From Scatomorpha sp964535405 (lineage in GTDB: Bacteria > Bacillota > Clostridia > Oscillospirales > Oscillospiraceae): a stretch of 16,180 nt of DNA. The stretch's first letter is position 1. Each line of letters starts with the position of its first letter. The DNA lies in NCBI GenBank assembly GCA_964535405.1, contig CAZHUG010000050.1, forward strand, positions 1-16,180. The letters run 5' to 3'. Below, piece by piece: positions 1-6,578 of the stretch. The position numbers were made by a program, and so were the translations under genes. The notes under the pieces are model-generated. The model did not search any database and was not told where the DNA came from. It worked only from the letters and a program-made list of their open reading frames with translations.

Positions 1-1
1 G

Positions 2-733
2 CCCGCCCCCTTCGTCATGGAGCTTCCCTCCTACCATGTGCCCTCTGCCAGCAACGTTTTGCGTTCCACCTGGGAGCGCGGCTGGAGCTTTATAAAGCGC
101 GCAGGCACGGTCATTCTGGCTTCCTCCATCATTCTCTGGTTTTTGCAGGGCTTCGGCTTTGTGGGCGGTGCGTTCCGCTATGTTGAGGATAACAATATTT
201 CCCTTCTCGCCAGCGTCGGTCGCGCAATTTCCTTCCTGTTTGTCCCGCTCGGCTTCGATGACTGGAAATCCTCTGTCGCAGTTTTCACCGGCCTGCTCGC
301 CAAGGAAAACGTCGTCTCCACCTTCGGCGTGCTCTACCACTTTGCCGGTGAAATTTCCACAAACGGCGACGAAATCTGGCCTCAGATCGCCGCGGCCTAC
401 ACCGGTCTTTCGGCCTACAGTTATATGATATTCAACCTTCTTTGCGCACCCTGCTTCGCCGCGATGGGCGCAATAAAGCGCGAGATGAACAGTACCAAAT
501 GGACTGTGGGAGCCATTGGCTATATGTGCGGCTTTGCCTATGTAACCTCTCTCATAGTTTACCAGCTCGGCGGACTTATCACCGGTGAGACTGTCTTCGG
601 GATTGGCACGATCGCCGCTGTCATCTGCCTTGTGGGTCTTTGCTACCTGCTGTTCCGCAAGAACAAGTATGACGGCAACAGCTCAGCCACCGTCAGCGCC
701 GTATCCCACGCTATGTCAAAACAAAGGATCTGA
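2..733 (+). CDS. feoB: Ferrous iron transporter FeoB, C-terminal part (5' end outside window)
   Basis: FeoB is an inner-membrane Fe2+ uptake protein with an N-terminal GTPase and a C-terminal membrane domain of two Gate repeats. Only the last roughly 240 residues lie here; the frame is open to the left edge, and the codons before the first internal ATG read PAPFVMELP, a very typical FeoB segment, so that ATG is not the real start. Visible features are the linker helix (STWERGWSFIKRAG), a hydrophobic segment (TVILASSIILWFL), the second Gate repeat with LAKENVVSTFGVLY, the conserved CAPCFAAMGAIKRE region, and a final membrane helix (GTIAAVICLVGLCYLLF). The GTPase domain cannot be checked because it is off-window. 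The next gene starts 4 bases after the stop, so the two are almost certainly co-transcribed. Family assignment is firm; iron as substrate is family knowledge. Confidence 0.95.
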   Translation, partial: PAPFVMELPSYHVPSASNVLRSTWERGWSFIKRAGTVILASSIILWFLQGFGFVGGAFRYVEDNNISLLASVGRAISFLFVPLGFDDWKSSVAVFTGLLAKENVVSTFGVLYHFAGEISTNGDEIWPQIAAAYTGLSAYSYMIFNLLCAPCFAAMGAIKREMNSTKWTVGAIGYMCGFAYVTSLIVYQLGGLITGETVFGIGTIAAVICLVGLCYLLFRKNKYDGNSSATVSAVSHAMSKQRI

Positions 734-737
734 TTTT

Positions 738-917
738 ATGAACCCAGCAACGATTATCATTGGCCTTCTGGTTCTTGCCGTGTTCGTCGCAATAATTGCC
801 CGCGGTATATACAATAAGAGGAACCACAAGAGCGGCTGCGGCGGTGGCTGCTCGGGCTGTGCACACAGCGAGTTCTGCCATCCGCAAGCTAAAAGCGATT
901 CCTCCACAACAAAATAA
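738..917 (+). CDS. FeoB-associated Cys-rich membrane protein
   Basis: This is a 59-residue protein. One N-terminal membrane helix (about residues 5-22) is followed by a basic stretch (YNKRNHK) and a Cys-rich tail with C34, C38, C41 and C47 in the arrangement CGGGCSGCAHSEFC, then a polar end. This matches the small FeoB-associated proteins found directly after feoB in many Firmicutes. Their role is not firmly established; metal binding or stabilisation of FeoB is the usual proposal. The ATG at 738 is chosen because it follows the feoB stop by 4 bases, has an AAAGGA ribosome binding site at 723-728 inside the end of feoB, and begins directly with the membrane helix. The frame is open further upstream inside feoB, but that part is a shadow. 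The gene is followed at once by a terminator, so it closes the feo operon. Confidence 0.85.
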   Translation: MNPATIIIGLLVLAVFVAIIARGIYNKRNHKSGCGGGCSGCAHSEFCHPQAKSDSSTTK

Positions 918-931
918 GCACCAGTTTTCAG

Positions 932-970
932 AAAACCCCTCCAAATGCAGATGTATTTGGAGGGGGTTTT
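932..970 (+). terminator. Rho-independent terminator of the feo operon
   Basis: A 15-base left arm (AAAACCCCTCCAAAT) pairs with 955-970 (ATTTGGAGGGGGTTTT) around an 8-base loop, with one extra G bulged in the right arm. The stem is GC-rich in the middle, has A residues on its left flank and ends in four T residues. It lies 14 bases after the stop of the Cys-rich protein and before the importer promoter, so it separates the two operons. Confidence 0.85.
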
Positions 971-1014
971 GTACAAAAAACAGGGAAGTGTAAAAATACA
1001 TCCCCCCCTGGGGC

Positions 1015-1043
1015 TTACGGAGAGCGAATATCATTGCTATAAT
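1015..1043 (+). promoter_or_regulatory. Extended -10 sigma-A promoter for the ABC importer operon
   Basis: A perfect TATAAT at 1038-1043 is preceded by TGC, giving the extended -10 form TGnTATAAT. The hexamer 17 bases upstream (TTACGG, 1015-1020) is a poor -35, which is common when the extended -10 is present. Transcription would start near 1050, giving a leader of about 48 bases. The leader holds a small stem-loop (GGGCT 1059-1063 with AGCCC 1071-1075). The GAAAGGA ribosome binding site of the binding-protein gene is at 1081-1087. Confidence 0.6.
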
Positions 1044-1097
1044 TATGACAACAAATCGGGGCTCAGCAACAGCCCGCATGGAAAGGACGACACAAGA

Positions 1098-2657
1098 ATG
1101 AAGAAAATATTGGCCCTTATTCTCTCAACCCTGCTTATTATGAGCCTCGCCGCCTGCGGCGGCGACCCCGGGACAGTTCAGTCACCCACACCCGGTAGCG
1201 AGGCCTCAACTTTGGTCTATGGCAGCGGCGACTATACGCGCATAAACCCTGCGATGGACGAACACGGCGAGATTAACATACTCATCTTCAACGGACTGAC
1301 CGCACACGACGGAGATAACATGGTAGTACCCGCACTGGCGAAGAGCTGGGAGTATGACGAGGCGAGCCATACATATACCTTCCACCTTGAAGAAGGCGTG
1401 AAGTGGCACGACGGCGTGGATTTCACCGCCAACGACGTCAAGTTCACCATTGAAGCGATCATGGATCCTGAAAACGGCTCTGAGAACGCGCCCAACTACG
1501 AGGATATTGAGGAGATAAACGTTATCGACGCAAACACCATTTCCTTCAAGCTGTCCGCGACAAACGTTGCGTTTATCGACTACATGTCGATGGCTGTTCT
1601 CCCTGAGCATCTGCTCAAGGGTGAGGATATGCAAAGCTCCGAGTACTTCCTCAAGCCTGTCGGCACAGGCCCCTATAAGATCGTCTCCTGGGAGGAAGGG
1701 CAGGCAATCACACTCGCGAGAAACGAGAGCTATTTCAAGGGCGAGCCCAACATTGACACGATTATCTTCAAGATAGTCCCCGACGATAACGCCAAGGCCA
1801 TGCAGATGCAGACCGGCGAGCTCGATTTTGCACTCCTAACCCCGAAAGACGCCAAAACCTTCGCAGACGCGGACGGTTACAGCTGCTACGACATGCAAAC
1901 GAGCGACTATCGCGGCATTCTTTTTAACTTCTGGAACGAATACTGGCAAAATAACCGCGACATTATTCCTGCCATCTGCTATGGAATTGACCGTGAGGCC
2001 ATCGTCGAGGCAGTTCTGCTCGGACAGGGCGAGGTCGCCTACGGCCCGCTACAGTATAACGAGTTTAACAACGCGGCTGTAGAGCACTATGACTACAGCC
2101 CCGAGAATGCCAAGGCCGTTCTCGAGGCGGCGGGCTGTGAGCTTGGTGACGACGGCTTCTACTATAGAGACGGCGAAAAGCTCGGCTTTGTGATAAGCGT
2201 CGGCGCAGGCGATCAGGTTCGCATTGACATCGCGCAGATCGCGGCACAGCAGCTGCAGGAAATCGGCATTGACGTCACGGTTGAAATTCCCTCTCAGGTC
2301 AACTGGGGCGGGCAGTTTGCCTATCTCATCGGCTGGGGCAGTCCCTTTGACGCGGACGACCACACCTACAAGGTCTTTGGCAGCGACAAGGGCGCGAACT
2401 ACTCCGGTTACTCAAACGAACTCGTCGATCAGTATCTGAGCCAGGCGCGTCAGACAAGCGATCAGGCAGCTCGCGCCGAAGCCTATGACAAATTCCAGCT
2501 TGAGCTGGCAAACGATCCCGCCTATGCTTTCATCTGCTATGTCCACGCAAACTACGTGGCTGCCTCCGGCATAGAGGGCATCTCGGCAGACACTATTATG
2601 GGTCACCATGGTGTGGGAATCTTCTGGAACGTCAACGAGTGGACAATTGCAAAATAA
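1098..2657 (+). CDS. Lipoprotein substrate-binding protein of a peptide/nickel-type ABC importer
   Basis: This is a 519-residue extracytoplasmic solute-binding protein of family 5 (SBP_bac_5; DppA, OppA and NikA relatives). It begins with a lipoprotein signal peptide: MKK, a hydrophobic core, then the lipobox LAAC with C20 as the lipidated residue. Family signatures include YTFHLEEGVKWHDG, FTANDVKFTIEAIMDP, VGTGPYKIVSWEEG, the YFKGEPNID segment, YGIDREAIVEAVLLGQG and YDYSPENAKAVLEAAG. The ATG at 1098 is chosen because it starts the signal peptide and has GAAAGGA upstream; the frame is open back to 945, but that part covers the promoter. It leads the five-gene importer and catches the substrate outside the membrane. 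The ligand cannot be read from sequence: peptides are the default, and nickel or a metal chelate is possible given the family and the neighbouring feo genes. Confidence 0.92.
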   Translation: MKKILALILSTLLIMSLAACGGDPGTVQSPTPGSEASTLVYGSGDYTRINPAMDEHGEINILIFNGLTAHDGDNMVVPALAKSWEYDEASHTYTFHLEEGVKWHDGVDFTANDVKFTIEAIMDPENGSENAPNYEDIEEINVIDANTISFKLSATNVAFIDYMSMAVLPEHLLKGEDMQSSEYFLKPVGTGPYKIVSWEEGQAITLARNESYFKGEPNIDTIIFKIVPDDNAKAMQMQTGELDFALLTPKDAKTFADADGYSCYDMQTSDYRGILFNFWNEYWQNNRDIIPAICYGIDREAIVEAVLLGQGEVAYGPLQYNEFNNAAVEHYDYSPENAKAVLEAAGCELGDDGFYYRDGEKLGFVISVGAGDQVRIDIAQIAAQQLQEIGIDVTVEIPSQVNWGGQFAYLIGWGSPFDADDHTYKVFGSDKGANYSGYSNELVDQYLSQARQTSDQAARAEAYDKFQLELANDPAYAFICYVHANYVAASGIEGISADTIMGHHGVGIFWNVNEWTIAK

Positions 2658-2667
2658 AGTGAATCGC

Positions 2668-2691
2668 AAGGGGCTGAATTATTAGCCCCTT
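2668..2691 (+). promoter_or_regulatory. Intercistronic stem-loop, likely partial terminator or mRNA stabiliser
   Basis: AAGGGGCT (2668-2675) pairs perfectly with AGCCCCTT (2684-2691) across an 8-base loop. The bases after it (CATTTCTGTAT) are only moderately T-rich, so it should terminate inefficiently. It sits 10 bases after the binding-protein stop and about 25 before the first ATPase start. In importer operons such hairpins commonly let the binding protein be made in excess over the membrane components; that role is inferred here. Confidence 0.6.
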
Positions 2692-2715
2692 CATTTCTGT
2701 ATACGAGGATAATCT

Positions 2716-3729
2716 ATGGCAGAATTATTGGAAGTAAAAAATCTATCAGTCAGCTTATTCACAGCAAACGGCGAGGTCCAGGCGGTTCGTGACGTCTCGT
2801 TTTCCTTGAAGTCGGGTGAGATTCTGGCGCTGGTCGGGGAATCCGGCTGTGGAAAAAGCGTATTGTGTAAATCTATAATGAAGCTGCTGCCCAAAACTGC
2901 GCAAATAAAGGGCGGCAGCATCAGCGTGGACGGGGCTGATATCAGCGCTTACACGGACAGGGATATGCAAAAGCTGCGGGGACGGCTTTTCTCAATGGTG
3001 TTTCAAGACCCGATGACCTCGCTGAATCCGACAATCACAATCGGGCGGCAGATAGCAGAGGCGGTTTTGGTGCACAATCGAAAGCTGAGTCGCGAAGAGT
3101 TGCGCAGGCGGGTTCTTGAGCTTATGCGGCTTGTCGGAATTGAGCAGGCCGAGGAGCGTTATTCGCAGTATCCATATCACTTTTCCGGAGGCATGCGCCA
3201 GCGCAGCGTCATGGCAATTGCGCTTGCGGCAAGTCCGCGCATTCTCTTTGCCGACGAGCCGACAACCGCGTTGGATGTGACTATTCAGGCACAGATCCTT
3301 GATCTTCTGCGCGAGGTGCAGCAGAAGATTGGCACGGCAACCGTTCTGGTCTCCCACGATCTTGGTGTCGTCGCGCGCGTCGCCGACCGCGTCGCAATCA
3401 TGTACGCGGGAAAAATAGTGGAGATCGGCACAGTGGACGAGATTTTTTATGATCCCCGCCATCCGTACACCTGGGGTCTTATGCAGGCTCTGCCGGCGTA
3501 TTCACAGGGAAATAATGCGCTGAAAACCATCCCCGGAATGCCCCCCACGCTCATTAACCCGCCCGCCGGCGACGCCTTTGCCTGCCGCAATGAGTATGCA
3601 CTCGCGATTGATTACGAGCAGATGCCACCGATGTTCAAATTGAGCGACACGCACTATGCCGCAACATGGCTCCTGGATGAGCGCGCGCCAAAGATAACCC
3701 GGCCGGTAGGTGGTGAGCAGTATGTCTGA
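2716..3729 (+). CDS. Peptide/nickel-type ABC importer ATPase (DppD/OppD family)
   Basis: This is a 337-residue cytoplasmic ATPase that powers import together with the next gene product. Visible motifs are Walker A GESGCGKSV (41-49), Q-loop FQDPMTSLNP, the ABC signature FSGGMRQR (156-163), Walker B ILFADEP (176-182) and the H-loop VSHD with H214. The C-terminal extension typical of oligopeptide/dipeptide ATPases is present (PGMPPTLINPPAGDAF to HYAATWL). Its usual cysteine pattern (GCxFxxRC, a later C, and C in the final ACWL-like segment) is absent: the corresponding positions read D286, N292, an aspartate and T, and only an offset C290 remains. The ATG at 2716 has ACGAGGAT about 8 bases upstream. 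It follows the binding-protein gene by 58 bases and overlaps the next ATPase gene by 8 bases. Confidence 0.93.
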   Translation: MAELLEVKNLSVSLFTANGEVQAVRDVSFSLKSGEILALVGESGCGKSVLCKSIMKLLPKTAQIKGGSISVDGADISAYTDRDMQKLRGRLFSMVFQDPMTSLNPTITIGRQIAEAVLVHNRKLSREELRRRVLELMRLVGIEQAEERYSQYPYHFSGGMRQRSVMAIALAASPRILFADEPTTALDVTIQAQILDLLREVQQKIGTATVLVSHDLGVVARVADRVAIMYAGKIVEIGTVDEIFYDPRHPYTWGLMQALPAYSQGNNALKTIPGMPPTLINPPAGDAFACRNEYALAIDYEQMPPMFKLSDTHYAATWLLDERAPKITRPVGGEQYV

Positions 3730-4633
3730 AATTTTAGTCGATGTCCAGCATTTGACGCATCAGTTCAGGCTGGGTAAAAAGCATATCATACGCGCGGTGG
3801 ACGATGTCTCCTTCCAGATTCGTGAGGGTGAGATTTTTGGTCTTGTGGGCGAATCCGGCTCGGGAAAATCCACTATCGCGCGCTGCATTATGAATCTGTA
3901 TAAGCCCACAGCCGGTCGTATTTTGTATAAGGGCATTGACGTCTGCGACGAAAGGCAGTTTAAGGCCAACAAGAAAATGCTGCAAAGCCGCAGACAGCTC
4001 ATTTTTCAGGACTCCGCCTCCAGCCTGAACCAGCGCATGAAGGTTGCCGATATTATTGCAGAGCCGCTGGCGATAAACCATGTTACGCCGCCGCGCAAGA
4101 CCCTGCGTGCAGAGGCCGAGTTTCAGATGTATCACGTCGGACTGGACGCGAGATATCTTGACCAGTACCCGCCCGAGCTTTCCGGCGGTCAGCGTCAGCG
4201 CGTGGCGATCGCCCGTGCCCTGTCCATGGAGCCGGAGCTGCTTGTTGCGGACGAGCCGATCGCATCTTTAGACGTCTCCATTCAGGCGCAGATCGTCAAT
4301 CTGTTCCGCCATCTCCAGCAGGAGCACGGCTTCACGGTTTTGTTCATAGCCCACGATCTCGCGATGGTGAAATATCTCTGTGACCGCGTCGGCGTCATGT
4401 GTCAGGGCAAGCTCGTGGAGCTTGCGGACACGGCTGAGCTTTTCTCAAATCCTCTGCACGACTACAGCCGCGCCCTGCTGTCTGCAATCCCCATACCTGA
4501 CCCGCGGCGTGAGCGTGCACGCAAGCTGCAGGTTTTCGACCCCGGCTCTCTTTGCCGCGGCGGCGAGCTGGCAGAGGCTTCCCCCGGGCATTTTGTCCTG
4601 CAAAACTCAGAGAGGAGCGCGCGAGATGATTAG
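3722..4633 (+). CDS. Peptide/nickel-type ABC importer ATPase (DppF/OppF family)
   Basis: This is a 303-residue second ATPase of the importer. Motifs are Walker A GESGSGKST (43-51), Q-loop FQDSASSLNQ, signature LSGGQRQRVAIARAL (from 153), Walker B LLVADEP (173-179) and the H-loop FIAHD. The C-terminus keeps DPRRERARK and SPGHFVL, which match the family end, but the cysteine-bearing stretch that normally lies between them is shortened and reads only DPGSLCRGG. I chose ATG 3722, preceded by GGTGGTGAG; the GTG four codons upstream lies inside that ribosome binding site. The start overlaps the previous stop by 8 bases (ATGTCTGA), and its own end overlaps the next start by 8 bases, which implies translational coupling and equal dosage of the two ATPases. 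Confidence 0.93.
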   Translation: MSEILVDVQHLTHQFRLGKKHIIRAVDDVSFQIREGEIFGLVGESGSGKSTIARCIMNLYKPTAGRILYKGIDVCDERQFKANKKMLQSRRQLIFQDSASSLNQRMKVADIIAEPLAINHVTPPRKTLRAEAEFQMYHVGLDARYLDQYPPELSGGQRQRVAIARALSMEPELLVADEPIASLDVSIQAQIVNLFRHLQQEHGFTVLFIAHDLAMVKYLCDRVGVMCQGKLVELADTAELFSNPLHDYSRALLSAIPIPDPRRERARKLQVFDPGSLCRGGELAEASPGHFVLQNSERSARDD

Positions 4634-5633
4634 GCAAAATCCTGTGATTTACTACGGAAAAAAGCTGCTGATTTTCATTTTCAGTATTCTGATCCTGTCA
4701 ATAGTCGTGTTCTATGTCGCGCGTTTGGCTCCGGGCGACCCGCTTGTCTCATACTACGGCGACAGAACCGAAAAAATGAGCCCGGAGGAGCGCGAATGGG
4801 CGATGGAGAAGCTCGGTCTGGACGACGATATCTCCGTTCAATATGTCCGCTGGCTGGAAAACGCCCTGAAGGGCGACTTCGGCATCTCATTTAAGTATAA
4901 ACGTGACGTTCTTCAGGTAATAGGCGGGCGTGTGACGAACACGCTGATCCTCGGCGGCATAGGCTTCGTGTTGACCTTTGCACTGGCTCTGCTTCTGGGC
5001 GTTTTGTGCGCGTGGTTTGAGGATCGCTGGCTCGACAAGCTTCTGTGCAAGCTCGGCACGATCACGAGCTGTATTCCGGAGTTCTGGCTGTCGCTGGTGC
5101 TGATACTGATTTTCTGCGTGTCGCTGAGAGTTCTTCCGAGCAGCGGAGCATACTCAAGCGGCAAAGCCGGCGACATCGCCGACAGAATCAGGCATCTCAT
5201 TTTGCCGCTGTCGGTCGTGGTCATAAACCATCTCTGGTACTACGCATACATGATAAGAAACAAGATTCTCGAGGAGGTTCGCGCAGACTATGTCCTGCTT
5301 GCCAAATCCAAGGGCCTGAGCAAGCGCAAAATCATGTTCTCACACTGTCTGCGCAATATAATGCCGTCATATTTGAGCATCATGGCAATTTCCGTGCCGC
5401 ATGTGCTGGGCGGCACTTATATCATTGAGACCGTGTTTTCATATCCCGGCATCGGAACGCTGTCTTACGAGAGCGCGCGCTTTCAGGACTACAACCTGCT
5501 CATGGTGCTCTGCATGCTTTCGGGCGCACTGGTAATCTTCTGCAACATCATTAGCCAGATTATTAATGAGCACATCGACCCCCGAATCAAGGCTAACGAG
5601 GTCTTAGAGACATCGGAGGTGACAAAGCTATGA
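4626..5633 (+). CDS. ABC importer permease (DppB/OppB family)
   Basis: This is a 335-residue integral membrane permease. About six membrane segments can be picked out: a first helix at about residues 13-33 (LLIFIFSILILSIVVFYVARL) followed by the family's APGDP motif, then an external region with the AMEKLGLDDDISVQYVRWL and KGDFGISF motifs, and five further helices. The EAA coupling loop, which contacts the ATPases, is DYVLLAKSKGLSKRKIMF, starting at residue 221. The ATG at 4626 is preceded by GAGAGGAG (4611-4617) and overlaps the end of the ATPase gene by 8 bases. The frame is open further upstream to 4380, but that part is only a shadow of the ATPase gene. It forms a heterodimeric channel with the next gene product. 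Confidence 0.93.
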   Translation: MIRQNPVIYYGKKLLIFIFSILILSIVVFYVARLAPGDPLVSYYGDRTEKMSPEEREWAMEKLGLDDDISVQYVRWLENALKGDFGISFKYKRDVLQVIGGRVTNTLILGGIGFVLTFALALLLGVLCAWFEDRWLDKLLCKLGTITSCIPEFWLSLVLILIFCVSLRVLPSSGAYSSGKAGDIADRIRHLILPLSVVVINHLWYYAYMIRNKILEEVRADYVLLAKSKGLSKRKIMFSHCLRNIMPSYLSIMAISVPHVLGGTYIIETVFSYPGIGTLSYESARFQDYNLLMVLCMLSGALVIFCNIISQIINEHIDPRIKANEVLETSEVTKL

Positions 5634-6517
5634 CAGACAGCAGTTTTAAGCTTGTGGGCATCCGTCCTCCGAAGGTCGTGACCATTCCTGATAAGCGAAA
5701 GTGGTATCAGGGCAAGCCACTGTTCTCCATGGCGGTTTTGGCAATCATCATCCTCGGCTGTGTTTTCTGCGAGCTGATCATGACGAAAGACCCTAGCCAC
5801 ATGGATCTCATTAACTACACCAAAGCGCCCTGTCGTGAGTTTTTATTCGGAACCGACACTCTTGGGCGGGATATTTTCTCCATGATATGGTACGGCGGAC
5901 GCATCTCACTGTTCATCGGCTTTATCGCAACGATTATTTCCACTGTCATTGCAGTCGTGTTTGGCTCCATAAGCGGCGGCGCGCCTCAGTGGCTGGACAC
6001 GCTCATGATGCGCTTTACGGAGATTCTGCTGAGCGTTCCGAGTCTGCTCATCATCATTCTGCTTCAGGCGATCCTGGGCGAGGCCAATGTTCTGAGTCTT
6101 TCCATCGTCATCGGCATAACAAGCTGGACCAGCATCGCCAAGGTTGTGCGCACGGAGGTGAGGGTGATTCGCTCAAGTGAATATGTCATTGCGGCAAAGA
6201 GCATGGGCGGCGGTTTTTTCCACATTCTGCGGCGGCATCTGACGCCGAACTTTGTCTCCTCCATCATGTTCATGGTGGTCATGAACATCCGCGGCGCAAT
6301 AGTGGCTGAGTCCACACTGAGCTTCATGGGCATCGGCCTGCCGCTTAAGATTATTTCCTGGGGAAGCATGCTGTCTCTCTCTGAGAAGGCATTGCTCACA
6401 AAATCCTGGTGGATTATTCTGATCCCCGGAATTTTCCTGGTCACCACCCTGCTGTGCGTGACTGCCCTGGGCAACTATCTGCGCCGGAATGTCAACCGCA
6501 AGCAGAGTAACTTATGA
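5630..6517 (+). CDS. ABC importer permease (DppC/OppC family)
   Basis: This is a 295-residue second permease subunit. It has the DppC-type N-terminal order: a cytoplasmic tail, one membrane helix (about 33-51), then the highly conserved FGTDTLGRDIFSMIWYGGRISL stretch that leads into the five-helix core. The EAA coupling loop is EYVIAAKSMGGGFFHILRRH, followed by the family's ESTLSFMGIGL motif and the conserved WGSML segment. The start uses a strong GGAGGTGA at 5615-5622, and its ATG overlaps the previous TGA as ATGA, so translation is coupled. It is the last gene of the importer operon, with the palindromic terminator beginning 3 bases after its stop. Only the family, not the substrate, can be assigned. 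Confidence 0.93.
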   Translation: MTDSSFKLVGIRPPKVVTIPDKRKWYQGKPLFSMAVLAIIILGCVFCELIMTKDPSHMDLINYTKAPCREFLFGTDTLGRDIFSMIWYGGRISLFIGFIATIISTVIAVVFGSISGGAPQWLDTLMMRFTEILLSVPSLLIIILLQAILGEANVLSLSIVIGITSWTSIAKVVRTEVRVIRSSEYVIAAKSMGGGFFHILRRHLTPNFVSSIMFMVVMNIRGAIVAESTLSFMGIGLPLKIISWGSMLSLSEKALLTKSWWIILIPGIFLVTTLLCVTALGNYLRRNVNRKQSNL

Positions 6518-6520
6518 CAA

Positions 6521-6554
6521 TAAAAAGCTGAGAGCAATTGCTCTCAGCTTTTTA
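6521..6554. terminator. Perfect bidirectional terminator between convergent operons
   Basis: This is a perfect 34-base palindrome. TAAAAAGCTGAGAGCAA is mirrored exactly by the right half, with A runs on the left and T runs on the right, so both strands give a GC-containing stem followed by a U tract. It lies between the stops of the last permease gene (6517) and the convergent phosphate transporter gene (6579) and should terminate both. Confidence 0.9.
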
Positions 6555-6578
6555 TTTATTTACATCTCGATCCACACG

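Noticed and set aside
945..1097. 51-codon upstream extension of the binding-protein frame
   Set aside because: It would begin inside the feo terminator and cover the extended -10 promoter. The lipoprotein signal peptide starts at 1098 with its own ribosome binding site.
4380..4625. 82-codon upstream extension of the first permease frame
   Set aside because: It overlaps the ATPase gene fully, and the translation is not permease-like. The ATG at 4626 has GAGAGGAG upstream and starts the family's N-terminus.
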